Positions 17,184-25,308 are shown, counted from the stretch's first letter. The stretch: 64,000 nucleotides of DNA from Stutzerimonas stutzeri (GCF_009789555.1 NZ_CP046902.1:4294001-4358000); one strand, 5' to 3'. Translations and numbers: made by a program. Notes: a model not told the origin generated them from the letters alone.

Positions 17184-18389
17184 TCAGCGCTCGTCCAGCG
17201 GGTTCGCTGCGAAATACTCCAACGCGGCGAGTACACCGCTGCCCGCGAGCGACACACCGGACATCTTGAGACCGGCTTCGCAACCGCCGAGGGTGGCGAT
17301 CAAGGTGAGATCGTTACAGTCGCCGAGGTGCCCTATGCGAAACATCTTGCCCTTCGCCTTGCCGAGCCCGGTACCCAGTGACAGGTCGAAACGGCGGTAG
17401 ATCAGGCTGCGGACCTCGTCGGCATCGACGCCTTCAGGCATCACCACGCCGGTCAGCACCGGCGAATAGACGCTCGGGTCCTGGCACTGCACCTCCAGCC
17501 CCCAGCTCTCGACGGCGGTACGCACCCCGGCAGCCCAACGCTGATGACGCGCGAAGACATGATCCAGGCCCTCGCCCAACAACATGTCGAGCGCTTCGTT
17601 GAGCCCATACAGCAGGTTGGTATTGGGTGTGTACGGCCAGTAACCGCTGCGATTGAGTTCGAGGATTTCGTCCCACGCCCAGAAACTCTTCGGCAACCGC
17701 GCGCTGCGGCTGGCTTCGATCGCCTTTTCCGAGACTGCGTTGAAGCTGATCCCCGGCGGCAGCATCAGGCCCTTCTGCGAGCCGGAAATGGTGACGTCGA
17801 CGCCCCAGGCATCGTGCTGATAATCGGCGCAGGCCAGGCCGGAGATGGTATCGACCAGCAGCAGTGCCGGGTGCCTGGCGGCATCGATGGCACGGCGCAC
17901 CGCCGCGATGTCGCTGGTCACGCCGGTCGACGTTTCGTTGTGCACCACGCAGACGGCCTTGATGGTGTGGCTGCTGTCCTCCTTCAGGCGTCGCTCGATC
18001 ATCTCGGCCTGCACGCCCCGGCGCCAGCCTTCGTAGCCCGGCAACCCGAGGAACTCGGGTTCGAGCCCGAGACGTCGAGCCATCTTTTCCCACAGCGACG
18101 CGAAATGCCCGGTTTCGAACATGAGCACCCGGTCGCCCGCCGACAGGGTGTTGACCAGCGCCGCTTCCCAGGCGCCAGTGCCGGACGCGGGATAGATGAC
18201 GACTGGCTGCTGCGTCTTGAAGACCGTGCGAATCTTGTCCAGCACTTCGCGCCCCAACGCGCCGAACTCCGGGCCACGATGGTCGATAGTGGGCAGGCTC
18301 ATGGCACGCAGGATTCGATCCGGTACCGGAGAGGGGCCCGGAATCTGCAGAAAATGACGACCGGATGGATGAAAATCGAGCTTCAACAT
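17184..18389 (-). CDS. Class V aminotransferase, serine/alanine-glyoxylate type
   Basis: A 401-residue PLP enzyme of the alanine/serine-glyoxylate aminotransferase family. The Schiff-base lysine is in SGSQKGLMLPPG. The PLP-aspartate is in LLVDTISGLACADY. PASGTGAWEAAL near residue 66 is the phosphate-binding region. The N-terminal FLQIPGPSPVPDRIL is typical of serine-glyoxylate aminotransferases. Start at 18389 has GGAGAA upstream; the frame extends further but without homology. It probably removes glyoxylate (or a related oxoacid) to glycine, linking it to the CoA-transferase and hydroxyacid dehydrogenase around it. Donor specificity cannot be read from the sequence. Confidence 0.88.
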   Translation of the reverse strand: MLKLDFHPSGRHFLQIPGPSPVPDRILRAMSLPTIDHRGPEFGALGREVLDKIRTVFKTQQPVVIYPASGTGAWEAALVNTLSAGDRVLMFETGHFASLWEKMARRLGLEPEFLGLPGYEGWRRGVQAEMIERRLKEDSSHTIKAVCVVHNETSTGVTSDIAAVRRAIDAARHPALLLVDTISGLACADYQHDAWGVDVTISGSQKGLMLPPGISFNAVSEKAIEASRSARLPKSFWAWDEILELNRSGYWPYTPNTNLLYGLNEALDMLLGEGLDHVFARHQRWAAGVRTAVESWGLEVQCQDPSVYSPVLTGVVMPEGVDADEVRSLIYRRFDLSLGTGLGKAKGKMFRIGHLGDCNDLTLIATLGGCEAGLKMSGVSLAGSGVLAALEYFAANPLDER

Positions 18390-18410
18390 GCGAATTCTCC
18401 AGTGTTGTTC

Positions 18411-18435
18411 TTGTATTTTGCGTTTTGAATTCAAA
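18411..18435. promoter_or_regulatory. AT-rich palindromic site before the aminotransferase gene
   Basis: TTTGAATTCAAA at 18424-18435 is a perfect 12-bp palindrome 35-46 bases upstream of the aminotransferase start, in an intergenic gap of 71 bases. The preceding TTGTATTTTGCGTTTTGAAT shares the strings TTGTATT, TTTTGCGTT and CGTTTTGAATT (as reverse complement) with the leader of the divergent GntR gene at 24441-24507. It is a candidate operator for that regulator. Confidence 0.45.
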
Positions 18436-18460
18436 CTGGCACGAAAGAATCAGCCAGCTG

Positions 18461-19648
18461 TCAGCGGATGCAGCCCTCACTGCGCAGGCTTCCGATCACC
18501 TCGTCGGTCAGGCCGATCTCATGCAGCACTTCGTCGGTGTGCTCCGCGAACAACGGCGCCGGTCGGCGGATCTGCAAGGGCGTGCGCGAGAATTTGGTCG
18601 GGAAACCGACCGTTTTCATCGTGCCGATCACCGGGTGACTGACCTCCTGGACCATCTCACGAGCCAGGTAATGCTCGTCGTGCATGGCTTGTGCGAAATC
18701 ATTGATCGGCCCGGCGGGCACCCCGGCGGTGTCGCACAGATCGAGCCAGTGCTTCATGGGGCGCTGGGCCAGTATCTGTTCGAGAATCTCTTCGAGCACT
18801 TCGACATTTCGGGCGCGGTCGCTATTGGTGGTGAAGCGCTCATCGTCCAGCAGGTCTTCGCGAGCGATCACGTCGCGACAGAGCCGCTCCCAGGTTCGCT
18901 GATTGGCACACCCGAGCATCAGATAACCGTCCTCGGCCCGCACCGCCTGATAGGGGGCCGAGACGCGATGGCGTGAGCCGGTAGGCTGCGGCACGGTGCC
19001 ATCGGCGAAGTACGCGGCCGCCTCCCAGGCGAACCAGGGCAGCCCGCATTCGGTGATGGCGATGTCGATGTGCTGCCCCTCGCCGGTGTTCTGCTTATGA
19101 ATGTAGGCGGCAAGAATCGAGTAGATCGCCGTGATACCGGCGCCGATGTCGTAGACGGCGATGCCAGTCTTCAGTGGCCGCTTGCCAGGCTCGCCAGTCA
19201 TCGACATCAGGCCGCTCATGCCTTGGGCCACCAGATCGAAGCCGCCCTTGCTCCGGTAGGGGCCGGTCTGGCCATAGCCCGAAATCGAGCAATAGATAAT
19301 CCCTGGGTTGATCGCACGTATCGTTTCGTAGTCGATCTCCAGCGACTGGGTCACACCCGGTCGATAGTTCTCGACGATGACATCGGCGTCGGCGGCCAGT
19401 CGATAGAAAATGTCCCGGGCCCGTTGCTCCTTCAGATTCAGCGAGATGCTCTTCTTGTTCCGGTTGATTTGAAAGAAGCACGTGGACTCGCCATTGACGT
19501 ACGGCCCCATTTGCCGGCTGTCGTCACCGCCATTGGCTTTTTCCACCTTGATGACATCAGCCCCGAGGTCGCCAAGCACCATGGTGCAATAGGGGCCCGC
19601 CATGATTTGCGAGATATCCAGGATTTTCACGTTACTGAGCGGAAGCAT
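18461..19648 (-). CDS. Class III (CaiB/BaiF) CoA-transferase
   Basis: 395 residues of the formyl-CoA-transferase/CaiB/BaiF family, which moves CoA between carboxylic acids. Family blocks are LPLSNVKILDISQIMAGPY, LGDLGADVIKVE (residues 26-37), FFQINRNKKSISLNLK and the GYGQTGPYRSKGGFDLVAQG region. The expected catalytic aspartate is Asp167 in AVYDIGAG. Start at 19648 has GGAGAG upstream; the frame continues 12 codons further. It would activate the imported acid using a cellular acyl-CoA. It sits between the crotonase and aminotransferase genes. The specific substrate is not predictable. Confidence 0.88.
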   Translation of the reverse strand: MLPLSNVKILDISQIMAGPYCTMVLGDLGADVIKVEKANGGDDSRQMGPYVNGESTCFFQINRNKKSISLNLKEQRARDIFYRLAADADVIVENYRPGVTQSLEIDYETIRAINPGIIYCSISGYGQTGPYRSKGGFDLVAQGMSGLMSMTGEPGKRPLKTGIAVYDIGAGITAIYSILAAYIHKQNTGEGQHIDIAITECGLPWFAWEAAAYFADGTVPQPTGSRHRVSAPYQAVRAEDGYLMLGCANQRTWERLCRDVIAREDLLDDERFTTNSDRARNVEVLEEILEQILAQRPMKHWLDLCDTAGVPAGPINDFAQAMHDEHYLAREMVQEVSHPVIGTMKTVGFPTKFSRTPLQIRRPAPLFAEHTDEVLHEIGLTDEVIGSLRSEGCIR

Positions 19649-19680
19649 GGTTGGCTCTCCAGAAAGGGGTCGGCGAGACG

Positions 19681-20475
19681 TCACTCACCGGTCCATTCGA
19701 ACGGGGTCTTGCTGACGAACTTATCGACGGCGGCTTTGAAGTCGCGGCTGCCGTAACAGGTCCGTATCCAGTCATCGCTGCCATCGGCCGGCGTGCGTCG
19801 GTGTGCCAGGACGCGGTTGATGACGTCCTTGGTCGCCTGGACGGTCAGGGGCGCACGCCCGGCGAACGCCTGCGCCTTGCGCTCGACCTCCTGGCGAATC
19901 GCATCGGCCTCGAACACCCCACCGACCAGACCGGCGACCAGCGCTTGCGGCGCATCGATCAGCTCGGCGGCCATCAACACTTGCTTCGTCCGGGCAACGC
20001 CGAGCAGGTCCATGAGACGCGACAGGTTGGTTACCGAAAGGCAATTGCCGAGCGTCTCGGCGATCGGCACGCCAAATTTCAAGGTCGGCGTGCAATAGCG
20101 GAAGTCGCAGGCCAGCGCGATGGCCGCACCACCTCCCACACAGAAGCCCTCCAGCATGGCAATGGTCGGCTTGCGCAGGTTTTCCAGGCCCGCGATCACG
20201 CTGTCGATGCGGCGTTCGTAGTTCACGCCGGCCTCCCCGCCCTCGAAGTCCGCGAACTGCTTGATATCGGTGCCGGCGACGAAGGCCTTGCCTCCACAGC
20301 CATGAAACACCACGGCGACCACCTGGGGATCGGCCTCCAGTTCCCGGCACAGGCGTTCCAACGCGTCGTACATGCTCCAGGTCATCGCGTTACGGCTCTC
20401 CGGCCGATTGAACCCGACCCAGGCGACGCCTTGATCGATTCGACAGTCGACCTGCCCTTGAGACACATCAGTCAT
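19681..20475 (-). CDS. Enoyl-CoA hydratase/isomerase (crotonase) family protein, atypical active site
   Basis: A 264-residue crotonase-fold protein. The oxyanion-hole segments AFVAGTDIKQF and GFCVGGGAAIALACDF are present. In classical hydratases the second segment reads GGGxE; the catalytic Glu144 (rat numbering) is replaced here by Ala. The second region reads FGVPIAETLGN rather than FGxPExxLG, so Glu164 may be shifted. This argues against a simple hydratase and for another crotonase chemistry, such as C-C lyase, decarboxylase, isomerase or thioester hydrolase. Start at 20475 has AAGGAGA upstream. It is clustered with the CoA-transferase, presumably acting on its product. Confidence 0.85.
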   Translation of the reverse strand: MTDVSQGQVDCRIDQGVAWVGFNRPESRNAMTWSMYDALERLCRELEADPQVVAVVFHGCGGKAFVAGTDIKQFADFEGGEAGVNYERRIDSVIAGLENLRKPTIAMLEGFCVGGGAAIALACDFRYCTPTLKFGVPIAETLGNCLSVTNLSRLMDLLGVARTKQVLMAAELIDAPQALVAGLVGGVFEADAIRQEVERKAQAFAGRAPLTVQATKDVINRVLAHRRTPADGSDDWIRTCYGSRDFKAAVDKFVSKTPFEWTGE

Positions 20476-20530
20476 CTTCGTCTCCTTGTGTGCGGTGCCG
20501 CCGGCATGGCCGCGGTCACCCATCAGCGGC

Positions 20531-21817
20531 TCAGGCGCCATAGATGAGATTCACCAGCGACAGGGCGAACGCCGGGATATAGGTGTTGATCAGCAGAATC
20601 GCGAAGAGCACGCCGAGGAACCACAGGTTGGTACGCGAGGTGGCCCAGATATCGGACCGGGCGATCGAGCAGGACGCGATGAGCACGCTGGCAACCGGCG
20701 GAGTCTGCTGGCCGATTGCCAGGTTGAGCGTAACGATCAGACCGAAATGAATCGGGTCGATGCCCACCGCAAGCACCAGCGGCAGTACGATCGGGACGAC
20801 CAGGATGATCGCCGCAGCGGAGTGCAGGAACACGCCCAGTATCAGGAAGATGATGTTGAGCAATGCCAGGATCACGTACTTGTTGCTGGTCCACTCACTG
20901 ATCGAGCTGGCCAGTTGCTGCGGCAGCTGTGTTTCGGTCAGGTAAAGGCCCACCACCGCCGAACTCGCCACCAGCAGCATGACCACGGCGGTCTGTACGC
21001 CGGCATCGAGGCAGGCCTTGTAGAAGGTCCGCAGGGTGAACTCGCGATAGACGAAGGCGCTTATGAAGATTGCCACCACCACCGCCAACGCAGCCCCTTC
21101 GGTCGCGGTGACGACCCCGCCGAAGATACCACCTAGGATGATGACCGGAATCGACAGCGCCCAGATCGCCCCTTTGAAGGCTTCCCACAGCCGCTTGGTC
21201 TGGAACGCCCCTTCCGAAGGAAAGTTGTTCTTGCGCGCCAGGTAGTAGCACATGCCCGCCAGACCCAGGGCGCCGAGCAAGCCGGGGAAGATCCCGGCAA
21301 CGAACATTTTCACCACCGACTCGCCCGACATCACGGCATAGAGAATCATCGGAATCGATGGCGGCAGAATGATCGCCAGGCTGGCGGCGGACGACGACAG
21401 TGCGGCGGAAAATTCCTTGGAATAGCCCTTCTTGGTCATCGCCGGGATCATGATGCTGCCGATGGCCGATACGCCCGCCACGGCTGAACCGGAGATTTCG
21501 GCAAAGAAGATCGAGGCACCGATGGTCACCATCGATAACCCGCCCTTGATGAAGCCCAGCATGGCCGAAGCCAGGTCGATCAGTCGTCTCGAGATGCTCG
21601 AGGCGTTCATGATCGCGCCGGCCAGTATGAACAGCGGAATGGCGATGAGCGGAAAGCTCGTCGTGCCGTCGTACATCACCATGCCAATGTTGGGAAGCGC
21701 CAGCGCGCCGTAGCTGAAATAGATCGCCACCGCACCGACGATGCCCAGCGAGATCGCGACAGGGACATTGATCAGGATGAGCAGGATCAGCCCCAGAAAC
21801 ATATAGAAAATTGTCAT
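20531..21817 (-). CDS. dctM: TRAP transporter large permease (DctM)
   Basis: A 428-residue inner-membrane protein with about 12 hydrophobic segments, the ion-coupled transport subunit of a tripartite TRAP uptake system for organic acids. Typical DctM motifs are IPLFILAGAIMNASSIS, FFAEISGSAVAGVSAIG, AIILPPSIPMILYA and GIDPIHFGLIVTLNLAIGQQTPPV. GGGAG precedes the ATG at 21817; the longer frame upstream is not supported. It is in order dctP-dctQ-dctM, transcribed leftward, with the crotonase gene 55 bases downstream. Confidence 0.94.
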   Translation of the reverse strand: MTIFYMFLGLILLILINVPVAISLGIVGAVAIYFSYGALALPNIGMVMYDGTTSFPLIAIPLFILAGAIMNASSISRRLIDLASAMLGFIKGGLSMVTIGASIFFAEISGSAVAGVSAIGSIMIPAMTKKGYSKEFSAALSSSAASLAIILPPSIPMILYAVMSGESVVKMFVAGIFPGLLGALGLAGMCYYLARKNNFPSEGAFQTKRLWEAFKGAIWALSIPVIILGGIFGGVVTATEGAALAVVVAIFISAFVYREFTLRTFYKACLDAGVQTAVVMLLVASSAVVGLYLTETQLPQQLASSISEWTSNKYVILALLNIIFLILGVFLHSAAAIILVVPIVLPLVLAVGIDPIHFGLIVTLNLAIGQQTPPVASVLIASCSIARSDIWATSRTNLWFLGVLFAILLINTYIPAFALSLVNLIYGA

Positions 21818-21866
21818 GTGGTCACTCCCGAGCGCCGTAGCCGGCACTCGCTCTGAATAGTCCCGG

Positions 21867-22400
21867 TCATGCCTTGACGGGCTTGACGCCCGCCTCTTCA
21901 AGCTCGTGGTCGATGAAGCCGTCGCCCTTCGCGCTTTCAATCACCTCCGGCAGCCGCAGGATCTCGGCGATGATGAACAGCACCGACCCGATCGGCAGCA
22001 CCGATTGCGTCAGTTGCAGCGACACGTTGGTGAGGCTGACCAGTGATGAGCCCTCCAGAATGAGCACCACCTGCATGCCGGTGTAAGCCAGCAACACGAA
22101 GAACGCGATGGTGATGGCCTCAGCGAGCAAGGCGATTGGCAGGCGCAGCCTGGGCGAGAAGTAATTGATGACGCTGGGGCAACCGATATGGGCGCCCTTC
22201 GCTGCGGCCAACGCCGCGCCGTAATACGTAAGCCAGGCCAGGCCGACGGATGCCACCTCGTCGTACCAACTGAACGGTGATCCGGCCAGCCGTGACATGA
22301 AGCCGACCGTAACGACCAGCGTCAGGGCGACTACGTTGATGACCACGATGATTTCCAGAAGCCTGGAAAAACCTTTTCTGAAAGCGGTGAAGGATCCCAT
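21867..22400 (-). CDS. dctQ: TRAP transporter small permease (DctQ)
   Basis: 177 residues with four predicted membrane helices (about 18-40, 52-72, 93-113 and 135-155), the small integral subunit that joins DctM in TRAP transporters. The motif WYDEVASVGLAWLTYYGAA is typical of the family. Start at 22400 has GGAGAGAG upstream. It lies between dctP and dctM. Confidence 0.9.
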   Translation of the reverse strand: MGSFTAFRKGFSRLLEIIVVINVVALTLVVTVGFMSRLAGSPFSWYDEVASVGLAWLTYYGAALAAAKGAHIGCPSVINYFSPRLRLPIALLAEAITIAFFVLLAYTGMQVVLILEGSSLVSLTNVSLQLTQSVLPIGSVLFIIAEILRLPEVIESAKGDGFIDHELEEAGVKPVKA

Positions 22401-22476
22401 CGGCTCTCTCCGATCGGCCTGAAGCACCGGGGTGCTCAGGCGTTAGTCAGATTGCGTCTCGCAGACATGAATGCGC

Positions 22477-23454
22477 TTACATCTGGCGAAGCTGTTCGAC
22501 CTTGTCGAGCATGGCCTGCCCGCCCTCGACTTCGTCGGCGAACTTCGCGTAGATGCCGGTGGAGCCGTCGATAAAGGCTTGCTGGTCGACCTTGTTCACC
22601 TGCATGCCGGCCTCTTCCATTTGCTTGACGAGGCTTTCATCAAGCTGCTCGCCCTGCTCAAGCGCATAGGCCTCGGCTTCCAGCGCAGCATCACTCAGGA
22701 CCTGCCTGACGTCTTCGGGGAAACGTTTCCAACTGGCGCCGGCGAGAACGAACGCGGGGGTATAGACGTGGTTGGAAAGGGAGAGGTATTTCTGGACTTC
22801 ATGGAAGCGCTGGGAATAGATCTGCACCAACGGGTTTTCCTGGCCGTCCATGGCTCCGGTCTGCAGCGCCACGAAGGCTTCGGAAAGCGCCATCGGGGCC
22901 GGGTTTGCCCCGTAACTTTTGAACATCTCGACACGCCAAATGCCGTTGGGCGTGCGCAGTTTCAGACCCTTGAGGTCTTCCGGCACGACGATCGGCCGCG
23001 CGTTGTTGGTGATCTGCCGGACACCGTTTTCCCATACGCCAATGATCCGGTAGCCCTTGTCTTCGGCGACCTTGTACATCACATCGCGAACCAGCTCGTC
23101 ACGCACGCGCGCCATGTGCGCCCGGTCGGTAATCAGGTACGGCATCTCGAACAGCGAAAACTCGGGGGCCACACTGCTCATGACCGTCGAAGGCAGGGCC
23201 AGATCCAGCGACCCCAGTTTGAGCTTGTTGAGCATCTGGGAGTCGCTGCCCAATTGGCTCGAGCCATAGGTCACGACCTTGGCCTTGCCCTTGAGCTTTT
23301 CGTTGACTGTCTCGGCGAACTTGTTGGCTGTTATCTCGAACAAGGAACCCGGCCCACCCACGTGGCCGAACTTGATCTGAAGTTCGGCTGCCTGCGCTGC
23401 GGATGTGGCGAGACCTAACAGGGACGCGATCAAGGCTGTCTTCAAGACTTTCAT
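22477..23454 (-). CDS. dctP: TRAP transporter substrate-binding protein (DctP)
   Basis: A 325-residue periplasmic solute receptor. The signal peptide MKVLKTALIASLLGLATSAAQA ends near residue 22-23. The DctP fold shows in LQIKFGHVGGPGSLFEITANKFAE and the carboxylate-clamping Arg in GLKLRTPNGIW. It binds organic acid anions and delivers them to DctQM. Start at 23454 has GGAGGTCAGC upstream; the longer open frame is not credible because it would precede the signal peptide by about 48 residues. It is the first gene of the transporter operon, with a 431-base upstream gap. Confidence 0.94.
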   Translation of the reverse strand: MKVLKTALIASLLGLATSAAQAAELQIKFGHVGGPGSLFEITANKFAETVNEKLKGKAKVVTYGSSQLGSDSQMLNKLKLGSLDLALPSTVMSSVAPEFSLFEMPYLITDRAHMARVRDELVRDVMYKVAEDKGYRIIGVWENGVRQITNNARPIVVPEDLKGLKLRTPNGIWRVEMFKSYGANPAPMALSEAFVALQTGAMDGQENPLVQIYSQRFHEVQKYLSLSNHVYTPAFVLAGASWKRFPEDVRQVLSDAALEAEAYALEQGEQLDESLVKQMEEAGMQVNKVDQQAFIDGSTGIYAKFADEVEGGQAMLDKVEQLRQM

Positions 23455-23885
23455 GCTGACCTCCACTCTTGTTTTTATTGAGGCGTACCGCAAACCCTTC
23501 TTCACAGTCGAGGGCTGACGCGATGCCCCCGGCTGGACCGCCGGCAGCGGCTGAAACCGGCTAACGGGTGTAGGCGAGAAAATGAATTCATTATTCATAA
23601 CCCGAAGCAGACGTTAGACCAGCTTTGTGCGGTGCGCCAGAAATCGGGGGATAAAAAAGGTGACCGTCCGTCCCTATTTTTTTGGAAAGTGACGGCGGCA
23701 AGGACATGGACGCAACGGCTGCCGCCGACGCCGTGGGTCAATCGAAAGGGATCAAATGATGGGGCAAGCGCGACGACCGCCGCGGCTGATAATCGGCCCA
23801 CCGGCCACCGGCTCCGGTGGGCCCGCAATGCTGATCGACACGCGGCGATCCGCCAGACGGGTCCGCCGAGCGCGCCGATCGAAGG
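23455..23885. other. 431-base intergenic region upstream of dctP
   Basis: I find no credible gene. It holds an AT-rich stretch at 23575-23600 with the 10-bp palindrome ATGAATTCAT (23582-23591), about 130 bases upstream of dctP, which shares the core TGAATTCA with the palindrome before the aminotransferase gene. A strong 10-bp hairpin lies at 23795-23823. A purine/T-rich stretch (23650-23692) has no clear hairpin. The region is likely to contain the end of the GlcG-like transcript and the dctP promoter. Confidence 0.5.
23795..23823 (-). terminator. Strong hairpin after the GlcG/HbpS-like gene
   Basis: Perfect 10-bp stem GGCCCACCGG / CCGGTGGGCC with a 9-base loop, 63 bases beyond the stop of the upstream (-) gene. 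There is no U tract, so it could be a weak terminator, an attenuator or an mRNA-stabilising element separating that gene from dctP. Confidence 0.4.
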
Positions 23886-24347
23886 TCAGGCCGGAACGAT
23901 GCCAGCGCGCAGCCCCGCGGCCTCGATTCCGACAATGGCCGCTTGTTCGTCCTCATCGGAGGATGCCCCGCTGACGCCTACGGCGCCGATCACTTCATCG
24001 TCGGCCGAGAGGATCAGTACCCCACCCGGCACCGGCACGAAGTGCCCATCCGAAGCCGCGGCCACAGACGCAAGGAAGGCGGGTCGCTGCTCGTTTCGCT
24101 CGCCGACGGTACGGCTGGACACGCCATTGCCCAGCGCGGCGAACGCCTTGCCCCTGGCGACCGGCAAGCGTAACGGCGCGCAGCCATCCTCGCGCTCGGC
24201 GGCAATGAGGTTGCCGCCTGCGTCCATGACGAATAGGGTGAGTGGCTCCATGCCCCGAGCCTTTGCCTCGGCAAATGCAGCGTCGATGATTCGCCGGGCT
24301 TGCGCGCGTGGAATGACGACGCTCGAACGATATACCTTACCTGCCAT
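23886..24347 (-). CDS. GlcG/HbpS-like heme-degrading-fold protein
   Basis: 153 residues of the GlcG/HbpS family (Haem_degrading domain). Typical blocks are ARRIIDAAFAEAKARG, MEPLTLFVMDAGGNLIAAEREDG, RGKAFAALGNGV, FVPVPGGVLIL and IGAVGVSGASSDEDEQAA. Members often accompany glycolate or other hydroxyacid oxidation genes, but the biochemical role is unclear. No signal peptide is seen. GGAGGATA precedes the ATG at 24347. It is divergent from the GntR gene, with 236 bases between them. Confidence 0.85.
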   Translation of the reverse strand: MAGKVYRSSVVIPRAQARRIIDAAFAEAKARGMEPLTLFVMDAGGNLIAAEREDGCAPLRLPVARGKAFAALGNGVSSRTVGERNEQRPAFLASVAAASDGHFVPVPGGVLILSADDEVIGAVGVSGASSDEDEQAAIVGIEAAGLRAGIVPA

Positions 24348-24440
24348 GTCCTATCCTCCAGAGGGCCCGGTAGGGAACCAGGCGAAATTGATCGGCGCGT
24401 CGCGCAACGCCTTTCAACCATCAGCGCGACCCAGCCCTGC

Positions 24441-24530
24441 TTGTTTTGCGTTCGACCTTTCGCTTATGTCGCACTTTTGGCCTATTTTGTATTCTTAATT
24501 CAAAACGCTAGCAGACCTTTCGCTGATATC
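24441..24530. promoter_or_regulatory. Divergent regulatory region between the GlcG-like gene and gntR
   Basis: A direct repeat of 17 bases with two mismatches (GACCTTTCGCTTATGTC at 24454-24470 and GACCTTTCGCTGATATC at 24514-24530) flanks an AT-rich imperfect palindrome at 24486-24506 (TTTTG...CAAAA, 16 of 21 positions symmetric). TTTTGCGTT (24444-24452) and AATTCAAAACG (24497-24507) also occur, the second inverted, upstream of the aminotransferase gene. It probably contains the operators and both divergent promoters. Confidence 0.5.
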
Positions 24531-24583
24531 AATAACAACGGACGTGATCAGGTAACGGCGCGGGCCATCAAGGAAAAACAGCC

Positions 24584-25243
24584 TTGGAAAAAATCCAGCA
24601 CAAAATTCTGTATCAGGAAGCCGCCAACCGGATTCGTGAACTGATCGAGCACGGTTCATTGGTTGCCGGCGAAAAGATTTCCGAGAAGCAGCTTTGCGAG
24701 ACGTTCGGCATTTCCAGAACGCCGCTTCGCGAAGCGTTGAAGGTCCTGACCTCCGAGGGCTTGGTGGAGATCCTGCCGAATCGAGGCGCGCGCGTGAGCC
24801 GCCTGTCCTTGAGCGATGTGAAACATACTTACGACGTCATGGCCGCGCTGGAAGGGCTCGCTGGGGAAGCCGCCTGCGATCGCCTGAGCGACGACGAACT
24901 GGCCAGCCTCTGCGAGTTACACGAGCGGATGGTCAGTTACTACGAACAGAAGGATCTGCCGGCCTATTTCCAGGCCAACCAGCAGATACATGAGCGCATC
25001 CTGCAGGCATCGGGAAACCCGATTCTGCTGGAGATGTATAACAATCTCAGCCAGCGTGTGAAACGGATTCGCTACACGATGCAAATGAACGAAGATTTCT
25101 GGCGCAAGGCGATGAACGATCACGGTGAAATGATCGAGGCGTTGCGCGACCGCGACGGCATGCGCCTGGGCAGTATCCTCAGGGGTCACCTCAGCCACAA
25201 GCTCGAAGCGGTCAATCTGGAGGGGGTCATCGTCGCGGATTGA
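24584..25243 (+). CDS. GntR-family (FadR/FCD subfamily) transcriptional regulator
   Basis: 219 residues. The N-terminal winged helix-turn-helix (about residues 8-72) includes LCETFGISRTPLREALKVLTSEGLVEILPNRGARV, the GntR signature. The C-terminal all-helical FCD domain (about 80-210) begins VMAALEGLAGEAACDRL and contains conserved His of the usual metal/ligand pocket. FCD regulators typically bind organic acids and control their catabolism. The start is TTG with AAGGA eight bases upstream. It is divergent from the catabolic block and is its likely regulator. Confidence 0.9.
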   Translation: MEKIQHKILYQEAANRIRELIEHGSLVAGEKISEKQLCETFGISRTPLREALKVLTSEGLVEILPNRGARVSRLSLSDVKHTYDVMAALEGLAGEAACDRLSDDELASLCELHERMVSYYEQKDLPAYFQANQQIHERILQASGNPILLEMYNNLSQRVKRIRYTMQMNEDFWRKAMNDHGEMIEALRDRDGMRLGSILRGHLSHKLEAVNLEGVIVAD

Positions 25244-25279
25244 GGCACGATCGGGCTGGACGCACCGACCTGAAGGAAA

Positions 25280-25308
25280 CCCGCTCGGGCAGCACCTGCT
25301 CGAGCGGG
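25280..25308. terminator. Hairpin between convergent gntR and thrC
   Basis: A 13-bp stem with one G-U pair (CCCGCTCGGGCAG, loop CAC, CTGCTCGAGCGGG) lies 37 bases after gntR and 66 bases after thrC, which point at each other. It has no U tract on either strand. Confidence 0.5.

Noticed and set aside
23886..24347. Assignment of the GlcG-like gene as part of a glycolate oxidase operon
   Set aside because: No glcD, glcE or glcF genes are present; GlcG/HbpS proteins occur beside many pathways, so no glycolate role is claimed.
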